A stretch of DNA of 6,741 nucleotides from an uncultured bacterium (GTDB taxonomy: Bacteria; Armatimonadota; Zipacnadia; Zipacnadales; Zipacnadaceae). The number at the start of each line of letters is the position of its first letter. Position 1 is the first letter of the stretch. Below the pieces are notes generated by a model. The model did no database searches, had not been told where the DNA came from, and was given only the letters and a program-made list of their open reading frames with translations. Location of the stretch: assembly GCA_937928475.1 (NCBI GenBank), contig CALFVE010000310.1, forward strand, positions 1 to 6,741, written 5' to 3'. Shown piece by piece: positions 1 through 5,771 of this stretch. The position numbers were made by a program, and so were the translations under genes.

Positions 1-978
1 CTACTCTTCGGGGCTTGGTCCTGGCTGGAGTCCCGACGCCAGCCCGGCCAGCGGCTGCGTCCGCTGGACTTGGGGCTAGGGGCGGCGCTGGCTCTGGGCG
101 GAGCGGTCGCGCTGTACTTCCTGGTCAATCGTTTCGGCCCGGTGCCTATCCGTTCGTACGGAGTCATGTTGCTGGTGGGCCTGGTAGCGGGCGCGGCCTG
201 GCTGGCGCACAATGCCCGCTACTACAACTTGCCGTCCGGTCTAGCGGTAGACCTGGCACTCACCGCCCTAGTCGGCGGCATCCTCGGCGCCCGTCTCCTG
301 TATGTGCTCCTCAACCTCGCCCAGTTCGCCGGAAACCCGCTCTCCGCGTTCCGGGTCTGGGAGGGGGGCTTGTCCTTCCACGGAGGTTTGGCGGGCGGCC
401 TGCTGGCCGCGTACCTGCTTGCGCGTCGGCGGGGGCTCTATTTCCCCACTCTATTCGACGCCGGCGCGCCGGCCATCGCTTTGGGCTACGCCCTGGCACG
501 GATTGGCTGTTTCCTCAACGGCTGCTGTTTTGGCGGGCACTGCGACAGTTTCTGGGGCATACGCTTTGCCCCCGGCAGCGAGGCGGCGGCGTGGAGCCTG
601 GGCCTTCCCCCGGGCCAGCCTGCTACCACTTGGGGTGAGCCTCTGTATCCGACTCAACTGCTGGCCTCCTTTCTCGCCCTGGTCATCTTCTTCGTGCTGG
701 TGCTGAGTCGGCGGCTCTTCCCGCGCCCGGGGCATCTGTTCGTCTTCTTCGTGGGTCTGTATGGGTTGGAGCGTTTCGTGGTTGAGTTCTGGCGGCATGG
801 GGCCAGCGGCCGTCCCTTCGCGCCGCTGCCCGCCTTGACCGAAGCCCAGGTGGCCAGCATACTGCTGACCGCGGCTGCCCTGGTCTTCCTAGTGTTCACG
901 CGCCGCCGAGACCGGGCGCGCTGGGCTCCCCGGCCGGCCTCGGGGGCAGGCAAGCCGGCAAAGGGAAAGCGCCCGTGA
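1..978 (+). CDS. lgt: Prolipoprotein diacylglyceryl transferase (5' end beyond window)
   Basis: Lgt is an integral membrane enzyme that moves diacylglycerol from phosphatidylglycerol to the lipobox cysteine of prolipoproteins, the first step of lipoprotein maturation. Visible family marks are the N-terminal GPVPIRSYG motif (136-162), SFHGG with the conserved histidine (codon 379), the signature ARIGCFLNGCCFGG with its arginine (codon 499), YPTQL near 646, and ERFVVEFWR near 769. Several hydrophobic segments alternate with short basic loops, and the protein ends in a basic tail that should be cytosolic. The frame is open from base 1. A TTG at 70 could be a start, but it has no Shine-Dalgarno sequence and lies inside a hydrophobic stretch that continues upstream, so I treat the gene as 5'-partial. 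Residues encoded before 136 form at least one extra membrane segment not found in typical Lgt. The TGA stop overlaps the start of the next gene. The family call is firm; the true start is unknown. Confidence 0.93.
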   Translation, partial: LLFGAWSWLESRRQPGQRLRPLDLGLGAALALGGAVALYFLVNRFGPVPIRSYGVMLLVGLVAGAAWLAHNARYYNLPSGLAVDLALTALVGGILGARLLYVLLNLAQFAGNPLSAFRVWEGGLSFHGGLAGGLLAAYLLARRRGLYFPTLFDAGAPAIALGYALARIGCFLNGCCFGGHCDSFWGIRFAPGSEAAAWSLGLPPGQPATTWGEPLYPTQLLASFLALVIFFVLVLSRRLFPRPGHLFVFFVGLYGLERFVVEFWRHGASGRPFAPLPALTEAQVASILLTAAALVFLVFTRRRDRARWAPRPASGAGKPAKGKRP

Positions 979-1928
979 ATGACCTGGAACTCCTGAGAAC
1001 TAAGCGCATCGGGGTGCTCTGCGGCGGCCAGAGCAGCGAGCGCGAGATCTCCTTCCGCAGTGGCCGCGGGGTGTATGAGGCCTTGCTGCGGCAGGGCTTC
1101 GACGCCGTGATCGTGGACCCCGGCCCCGATCTGCCGGCGCAGTTGCGCGAGGCCGGTGTGGAGGTGGCCTTCATCGCCCTCCATGGCGGCTTCGGCGAAG
1201 ACGGCACTATTCAGGCGGTCCTGGACTACGCCGGGATCCCCTACACCGGGAGCGGCGTTCTGGGCTGCGCGCTGACCCTGGACAAACTTCAGACCAAGCG
1301 CATACTGCTGGCGGAGGGCCTGCCCACGCCCCGGTTTCGCGTCGTCACGGCTGCCTCGCCTCTGGAGGCGGACGTAGCAGCGATCTCCGCTGAACTGGGT
1401 CTACCCGTGGTGCTCAAACCCATCCGGGAGGGGTCCAGTTTCGGGGTGAGCATCCCTAAGACGGAAGAGCAACTCATCGCCGACTTGGCGGCGCTCCTGG
1501 ACACCTACGGCACCGCCTTGGCCGAGGCATACATTGCGGGAACCGAACTGACCGTGGGCATCATCGGAGTAGGGGAGAGGCTGCAGGCCCTGCCCGTGCT
1601 GGAACTGGTCCCCCATCGCGAGTTCTACGACTACGAGGCCAAGTACACCAAGGGACTGACCGACCTTATCGTTCCCGCTCGCATCAGCGAGGCGGCCGAC
1701 CGGGAGGCCCGTCGGATTGCCCTAGCTGCCCACCTGGCCACTAGTTGCCTGGGAGTCAGCCGGGTGGATATGCACCTGGACGAAGCTGGCGGGCTCTGGA
1801 TCACCGAAATCAACAGCAGCCCTGGCCTGACCGAAACCTCCGACCTCCCCGCCGCCGCGGCCGCCATCGGCATGTCCTACGATGAGTTAGTGCTGGAAAT
1901 CTTGCGCAGCGTCTTGGTCCGGATGTAG
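975..1928 (+). CDS. ddl: D-alanine--D-alanine ligase
   Basis: This ATP-grasp ligase joins two D-alanines using ATP in the cytoplasm, supplying the dipeptide for the peptidoglycan pentapeptide. Its 317 residues are within the usual family length. Visible motifs are the N-terminal CGGQSSEREIS (16-26), LHGGFGEDG (69-77), ATP-binding VVLKPIREGSSFG (145-157) with the serine loop, FYDYEAKY (217-224), SRVD with the conserved arginine (263), and the Mg-binding TEINSSPG (277-284) with E278 and N280. The tyrosines in FYDYEAKY agree with a D-Ala-D-Ala enzyme rather than a VanA-type D-lactate ligase, which carries histidine in this region. An aspartate (D290) follows TETS where E. coli DdlB has Leu282, which is odd. 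The GTG start overlaps the lgt stop by 4 bp (GTGA), with a weak purine run AAGGGAAAG at 961-969. The next in-frame start lies inside the first beta strand, so 975 is chosen. Confidence 0.95.
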   Translation: MNDLELLRTKRIGVLCGGQSSEREISFRSGRGVYEALLRQGFDAVIVDPGPDLPAQLREAGVEVAFIALHGGFGEDGTIQAVLDYAGIPYTGSGVLGCALTLDKLQTKRILLAEGLPTPRFRVVTAASPLEADVAAISAELGLPVVLKPIREGSSFGVSIPKTEEQLIADLAALLDTYGTALAEAYIAGTELTVGIIGVGERLQALPVLELVPHREFYDYEAKYTKGLTDLIVPARISEAADREARRIALAAHLATSCLGVSRVDMHLDEAGGLWITEINSSPGLTETSDLPAAAAAIGMSYDELVLEILRSVLVRM

Positions 1929-2148
1929 TTTAGTCCGGAGCGCAAGGCGCTTGGGCACCCCCTTTGCCTCGGAGCAGACTGCCTGGTTCCCTCTCAGGCG
2001 CTCATCTCCTTCCTTCGTCGCTCATGTGGCGCCGCCTTGGAAGCAGGAAAGCGTATTTGCACGGCGAAGTATTCACCTACGGCAGAGGCATGGAGACGAG
2101 ACTGAGCGGGGCCCGCCCCGTGGAGGGCCACCGAGAAGGAGAATGGCC
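1929..2148. other. Intergenic region, nothing firmly identified
   Basis: This 220-base gap lies between ddl and the zinc-ribbon gene. The downstream reading frame stays open back to a TTG at 1951, but the upstream translation resembles no family and the ribosome binding site at 2136-2141 argues against it. I see only small inverted repeats: AGCGC/GCGCT just after ddl (no T-tract follows), GCCTG (1981-1985) with CAGGC (1995-1999), and CGGGG (2107-2111) with CCCCG (2116-2120). No convincing promoter or terminator is visible. Confidence 0.5.
2136..2141 (+). promoter_or_regulatory. Ribosome binding site of the zinc-ribbon gene
   Basis: AAGGAG is a near-perfect Shine-Dalgarno sequence. It sits 1 base before the ATG at 2143, 7 bases before the ATG at 2149 and 16 bases before the ATG at 2158. 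Only the 7-base spacing is normal, so it selects 2149 among three in-frame ATGs and rules out the far upstream TTG at 1951. Confidence 0.75.
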
Positions 2149-2538
2149 ATGCCCGCGATGCAATGTCCCAAGTGCGGGGCTAAGGTTTACCCAACCGACA
2201 CCGCATGCATGCAATGCGGGAATCTGCTGGTCAGGCGGCCCGCGGCGCCGGGCGGTCCCTCCGAGGGGCGGCCGGCGCCGGTCCGACGGCGTGAGCCCAC
2301 GGGCTTCGCCGCCGACCTGGCCAAGTCGGGAGCCTCTGTGGGCTCGGCGATCGGCACTGGCATTGGGCTTGCCAACGCCGTAGTGGCGCGACTGGGTAGG
2401 GGAGATGGCTTCCTGGGACCTCTGACGCGAAGCCTGAGCCCGGTCGGGGTTACTCTAGTCCTGCTCGTCGTTGGCGCCATCGTCGGCGGCTTGCTCGGCG
2501 GGTATCTAGTGCCTCGATTGAGTGCGGGTGGACGGTAG
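2149..2538 (+). CDS. Small zinc-ribbon protein with C-terminal membrane helix
   Basis: I do not recognise a named family for this 129-residue protein. Residues 6-24 form a compact zinc ribbon with paired CPKCG and CMQCG motifs (cysteines 6, 9, 20, 23), as found in many bacterial double-zinc-ribbon and zinc_ribbon_2 type proteins. Residues 30-50 are a proline- and arginine-rich linker. Residues 55-82 are glycine- and alanine-rich and may be a membrane-associating helix. Residues about 97-121 are a clear transmembrane helix with small-residue GxxxG-like spacing (VGAIVGGLLGG), followed by a short tail. The likely topology is a cytosolic zinc ribbon anchored by the C-terminal helix, which is inference. 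The start at 2149 is set by the AAGGAG at 2136-2141. It is not visibly part of either neighbouring operon. Function is unknown. Confidence 0.75.
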   Translation: MPAMQCPKCGAKVYPTDTACMQCGNLLVRRPAAPGGPSEGRPAPVRRREPTGFAADLAKSGASVGSAIGTGIGLANAVVARLGRGDGFLGPLTRSLSPVGVTLVLLVVGAIVGGLLGGYLVPRLSAGGR

Positions 2539-2784
2539 ATTTACGCCAGGAAGTGCGACTTAGCGGGCGCCTCAGGGCCTACCCCAGACTTCTTACCCCC
2601 GCCGAAGCCCTCGTCATCGGCACGTCCTACAACGACCCGGTGCCGGAAGACGCTCCGCAGTGCCATGCACCGATTGTCACCGAGCGGTGTCCGCCCCTAG
2701 TGCAGGTTTCTCCTCGCCGTCTCCCGAATTACCGCCCAGCGTGGTGTCCTGGTGATCGTTTGTCGTCCTAGGGAGGTTCCCGGC
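2539..2784. other. Intergenic region, nothing firmly identified
   Basis: This 246-base gap precedes the amidohydrolase gene. A GTG-started frame of 72 codons (2553-2771) crosses it, but its translation shows no family motif and no ribosome binding site, so I do not call it. CGGCAC (2618-2623) and GTGCCG (2640-2645) form a 6-bp inverted repeat with a 16-base loop. TTGTCA at 2674-2679 resembles a -35 box but has no acceptable -10 box at 16-18 bases. No terminator for the upstream gene is visible. A promoter for the following operon should lie here, but I cannot point to it. Confidence 0.45.
2770..2776 (+). promoter_or_regulatory. Ribosome binding site of the amidohydrolase gene
   Basis: AGGGAGG lies 8 bases before the ATG at 2785, an ideal spacing. 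The alternative in-frame GTG at 2752 lies upstream of this site and would add 11 residues that match nothing in the family, so 2785 is the better start. Confidence 0.8.
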
Positions 2785-4053
2785 ATGTCCCTACGCGACG
2801 CGCTGACCGAGCACGCCGCTGCTGTAGCCCTGTATGACACTCACCAGCACACCCGGCTGGAGCCTCAGCCGCCGGGTGGGCCGGGATTGTGGGGGGTGCT
2901 GTCGGGGGCATACGTATATGCCAGTTTCCACCTGGCCGGGGCGCCCCTGGATGCCTTCGCGACCCGACCGGAGACGGTCGAGAAAGAGTGGGCGGTGTTC
3001 GCCCCTTACCTTTCCGCCGTCGAGACCTGCTGCTACTTTCGGCACACCTGGGAAGGGGTCCAGCGGGCTCTGGGAGTCGAAGCCCCCGTGCTGACAGCCG
3101 AGGTTTACGCTGAGGTGGATGGCCTGCTCAGGGCCGCCCAAGCCCAGCCCGGTTGGGGCAAGCGCCTGCTGCGGGAGATCGCCGGGGTCGAGCGGGCCTT
3201 GCTGGACAGTTTCTGGGACCCGGCCTACCTCGACGAGAACACGGACCTCTTCGACCCGGTGCTGCGCGTGAACGGTTTTGTGATGTGCCCTTGGGAGGGG
3301 AACGCCGACCACAACAACAACTCCTACTGGCGCTATCTAGACCTGCTGGAGGTAGAGGTCACTGACTTCGCCAGTTTCCTGGGTCTGTTCGACGCTATGC
3401 TGGAGCGCCACTTGAAAGCAGGGGCGAAGGCGATCAAACTGGCCCTGGCTTATGATCGCTGGATTGAGTTCTTGCCGGTGGACCGCCGCACGGCAGAGCA
3501 GATCTGGCGGGCCGGGCCGCAGGCTGCCACTCCGGAGCAGGTGACCGCGCTGCAAGATTACTTGTGCTACTATGCAGTGGGGGAGGCGACTCGCCGGGGC
3601 CTGCCGGTCCAGATTCACACGGGCATCCTGGAGGGCCTCCGGAACTACCAGCCGGCGCATGTCTCGCCGACGCTCCTGGTACCGCTTATCACCGCCTTCC
3701 CGCAGGCGCGCTTCGACCTGTTCCATGCCGGCTTCCCTTACGCCCGCGAGCTAGCGGTGATGGCGCTGGAGTTTCCCCAGGTCTGGGCCGATATCTGTTG
3801 GGTGCCGCTGGTGAGCCAGGCCGCGGCGGTACAGATTCTGGAGGAGTGGATTGACATTTTGCCCGGCAACAAGATCTTGTGGGGGAGCGACTGCGTGAAC
3901 CCGGTGGTCACGCTGGGCGCGACCATCTTCGGGCGGCGGGCGGTCGTCGAAGCGGTGGCGCGCCGGGCGGAGGCGGGAGGACTCAGCGAAAAGCAGGCGC
4001 AGCGACTGGTGGAAGCAATCTTACGCGAGAACGCGAGGGAGTTGTTCTACTGA
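2785..4053 (+). CDS. Amidohydrolase-superfamily TIM-barrel protein, FluG-like (amidohydrolase_2)
   Basis: This 422-residue protein is a probable metal-dependent hydrolase of the amidohydrolase superfamily. In order it shows DTHQH at 18-22 (the HxH metal motif of strand 1, H20 and H22), a lysine in AKAIKLALAYDR (K218) at the strand 4 position, IHTG with H278 at strand 5, FHAGFPYARE with H314 at strand 6, and WGSDC with D369 at strand 8. The spacing and the phrases HTG, HAGFPYARE and ILWGSD resemble the N-terminal domain of FluG/glutamine-synthetase-like proteins and more distantly uronate isomerase. No glutamine synthetase domain follows; the protein ends after the barrel. An Asn-rich stretch (CPWEGNADHNNNSYW, about 172-186) precedes strand 4. 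No signal peptide is seen, so it should be cytoplasmic. The substrate cannot be inferred. The next gene starts 27 bases downstream, suggesting an operon. Confidence 0.82.
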   Translation: MSLRDALTEHAAAVALYDTHQHTRLEPQPPGGPGLWGVLSGAYVYASFHLAGAPLDAFATRPETVEKEWAVFAPYLSAVETCCYFRHTWEGVQRALGVEAPVLTAEVYAEVDGLLRAAQAQPGWGKRLLREIAGVERALLDSFWDPAYLDENTDLFDPVLRVNGFVMCPWEGNADHNNNSYWRYLDLLEVEVTDFASFLGLFDAMLERHLKAGAKAIKLALAYDRWIEFLPVDRRTAEQIWRAGPQAATPEQVTALQDYLCYYAVGEATRRGLPVQIHTGILEGLRNYQPAHVSPTLLVPLITAFPQARFDLFHAGFPYARELAVMALEFPQVWADICWVPLVSQAAAVQILEEWIDILPGNKILWGSDCVNPVVTLGATIFGRRAVVEAVARRAEAGGLSEKQAQRLVEAILRENARELFY

Positions 4054-4080
4054 GACGGCGGTGTCTTTGGGAGAGAGATC

Positions 4081-5442
4081 ATGGCTGAGTACGACGTCAT
4101 TATCGTCGGCGCGGGTCCGGCGGGCATCTTCGCCGCCCTGGAGTTGACCCGACAGCCGGGGCTGAGAGTAGCCCTACTGGATCGTGGCGAAGACCTGCCC
4201 GAGCGGATTCAGGCCCGCGACAGCGGCTGGGCCGGGGGCAGCGCCCGCCGGGCCATGCTGGAGGGCTTCGGCGGCGCCGGGGCCTTCTGCGACGGCAAGT
4301 TGACTCTGAGCCCGGAAGTGGGCGGCCATCTCCCGGAGGTGGTCGGCGCGGCGCACGCAGAGGTGCTCCTGGCCGAGGCCGATCGGCTTTGGCTGGAGTT
4401 CGGCTCACCCCAGGAAACCTTCGGCGCCGACCCTGGCCGAGTGGACGAACTGAGCCGCCGGGCCACGCGGGCCGGCATGCGTCTGGTGCCGATGCCCCTG
4501 CGGCACATCGGCTCCGACCGCACCCCAGTAGTGCTGGGCGCCATGCGCGAGCACCTAGCCTCGCGTGTGGACCTGCGTATGGACACCGCGGTCGAGGCGG
4601 TGGAGGTGGAGGGCGGACAGGTGCGGGGGGTCATGACCTCGGCAGGACGCCTAGAGGCCGACGCCGTGATTCTCGCGCCTGGTCGAAGCGGCGCGGAGTG
4701 GCTCTGGCGGGAGGCCCAGCGGCTGAACCTGGAGACCGACCCTGGCCCCGTGGACCTGGGTGTGCGGGTCGAGGTCCCCGCCGCACTTACTCAGGAAGTC
4801 ACCGACGCGCTCTTCGAGTTCAAACTGCTCTACTGGTCCCGCCAGTTCGACAATCTGGTGCGCACCTTCTGCGTTTGCCCCTATGGCCAGGTTGTCACGG
4901 TACACCAGAACGATGTAATCACCGTCAACGGCCACTCGACCTCGGGAAAACTCAGCGACAATACCAACTTCGCGGTGCTGGTGACGAGCCGCTTCACTGA
5001 GCCTTTCGACGACCCTATTGCCTATGGCCAATACATCTGTCGGCTGGCGAACCTGCTGGGCAAAGGCGTGTTGGTGCAGCGGCTAGGCGACTTGCGTTCG
5101 GGGCACCGGAGCACCGCCGCGCGCATCAGCCGCAGCACTGTGACGCCGACGCTGACCGAGGCCACGCCGGGCGATCTAAGCTACGCGCTGCCCTACCGGC
5201 ACCTGGGGACGATCATGGAAATGATGGAGGCGCTGGACCAGTTCATGCCGCGGGTGGGGGATGCACACACCCTACTTTACGGCGTCGAGGTGAAACTGTA
5301 CTCCTCACGACTGCGGCTCACGCCTCAGCTAGAGACCCAGGTTCGGGGGCTGTACGCGTGCGGCGATGGTGCCGGGCTGACCCGAGGGCTGATGCAAGCC
5401 TCCGCCTCGGGCCTGGCGGCGGCGAAGGCGATTAGGGGATAA
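4081..5442 (+). CDS. FAD-dependent oxidoreductase, COG2509-like
   Basis: This 453-residue flavoprotein begins with a Rossmann FAD-binding motif, DVIIVGAGPAG (5-15, glycines 10, 12 and 15), with D34 closing the second strand. GFGGAGAFCDGKLTL (62-76) matches the GGAG-sDGKL signature of the uncharacterised FAD-dependent dehydrogenases grouped as COG2509. A second dinucleotide-fold strand, ADAVILAPGRSG, lies near 193-204. The C-terminal GLYACGDGAGLTRG (423-436) is the usual second FAD contact, and the following ASASG completes it. Length is normal and no frameshift is apparent. The protein should be soluble and cytoplasmic, using bound FAD for an unknown redox reaction. The ATG at 4081 follows GGAGAG at 4070-4075. 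It lies 27 bases after the amidohydrolase gene and ends at an intrinsic terminator, so it is probably the last gene of that unit. Confidence 0.85.
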   Translation: MAEYDVIIVGAGPAGIFAALELTRQPGLRVALLDRGEDLPERIQARDSGWAGGSARRAMLEGFGGAGAFCDGKLTLSPEVGGHLPEVVGAAHAEVLLAEADRLWLEFGSPQETFGADPGRVDELSRRATRAGMRLVPMPLRHIGSDRTPVVLGAMREHLASRVDLRMDTAVEAVEVEGGQVRGVMTSAGRLEADAVILAPGRSGAEWLWREAQRLNLETDPGPVDLGVRVEVPAALTQEVTDALFEFKLLYWSRQFDNLVRTFCVCPYGQVVTVHQNDVITVNGHSTSGKLSDNTNFAVLVTSRFTEPFDDPIAYGQYICRLANLLGKGVLVQRLGDLRSGHRSTAARISRSTVTPTLTEATPGDLSYALPYRHLGTIMEMMEALDQFMPRVGDAHTLLYGVEVKLYSSRLRLTPQLETQVRGLYACGDGAGLTRGLMQASASGLAAAKAIRG

Positions 5443-5496
5443 AAGAGGGACCGGCACACTTTTCGCAAGCGAAAAACGTGCCGGTCCCTTTTTCTT
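5442..5496 (+). terminator. Strong intrinsic terminator, probably bidirectional
   Basis: GGGACCGGCAC (5447-5457) pairs perfectly with GTGCCGGTCCC (5478-5488) over 11 bp. After a 2x2 internal mismatch, TTTTCG (5460-5465) pairs with CGAAAA (5470-5475) around a CAAG loop. Five T residues follow (5489-5493), then CTT. The mirror-image A run at 5441-5444 pairs into the stem base and would act as the T-tract on the - strand, so the element could stop transcription from both sides. It starts at the TAA of the oxidoreductase gene and ends that transcription unit. Confidence 0.95.
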
Positions 5497-5771
5497 CATA
5501 TGGGCCATCCGGCGTTCACTCTTGTGTCCTCGGTTTCATACAGATAGACAACTTCCGGGTTGCTTTTCTCCTGGAGACGGGATACCTGCCCCCCACCTGA
5601 GGCCGGGGTTCTTAGCCTCTTCGGGCGTGGGCTGCTGCGCGGCGGACGACTGGAGGCCAGGCGCAGCCTAGCCTGGAACCGGCCCGATAGGCGGTCGTAC
5701 CAGCAGGGTTGCTCCCCGACCACGGCGAAGACTATCTTACTCCGTTCTGCACCGGAAAGGAGAATGCCGCC
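5497..5771. other. Leader of the URO-D-family gene with several inverted repeats
   Basis: No credible gene is seen in this 275-base stretch. It carries three neighbouring inverted repeats. CCCAC (5592-5596) pairs with GTGGG (5627-5631) and encloses GAGGC (5599-5603) with GCCTC (5615-5619). CCAGGC (5657-5662) pairs with GCCTGG (5671-5676). GGTCG (5693-5697) pairs with CGACC (5717-5721) and encloses AGCA (5702-5705) with TGCT (5710-5713). A weak promoter-like pair is TTGCTC (5709-5714) and TATCTT (5733-5738) at 18 bases. I recognise no known riboswitch core. Short stems are common by chance in GC-rich DNA. Confidence 0.35.
5756..5762 (+). promoter_or_regulatory. Ribosome binding site of the URO-D-family gene
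   Basis: AAAGGAG lies 9 bases before the ATG at 5772, a normal spacing. An out-of-frame ATG at 5764 is too close to be used and runs into a TGA after two further codons, overlapping the true start. Confidence 0.85.

Noticed and set aside
654..1184. Long - strand frame (176 codons) across the lgt-ddl junction
   Set aside because: It is antisense to two well-supported genes, has low-complexity Ala/Arg composition and no motif.
1936..1950. Small hairpin AGCGC/GCGCT after ddl as a terminator
   Set aside because: The stem is only 5 bp and is not followed by a T-tract.
1951..2148. N-terminal extension of the zinc-ribbon protein to the TTG at 1951
   Set aside because: The strong AAGGAG at 2136-2141 fits the ATG at 2149, and the upstream translation looks like noncoding sequence.
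2674..2703. TTGTCA as a -35 box before the amidohydrolase operon
   Set aside because: No acceptable -10 box lies 16-18 bases downstream; the best match keeps only two consensus bases.
2553..2771. + strand frame (72 codons) before the amidohydrolase gene
   Set aside because: It has a GTG start without a ribosome binding site and no recognisable motif, and it ends just before the real gene's ribosome binding site.
5671..5685. T-box-like string TGGAACCG in the URO-D leader
   Set aside because: It resembles the T-box core only in part. There is no specifier stem, no following terminator/antiterminator, and the gene is not an amino-acid gene.
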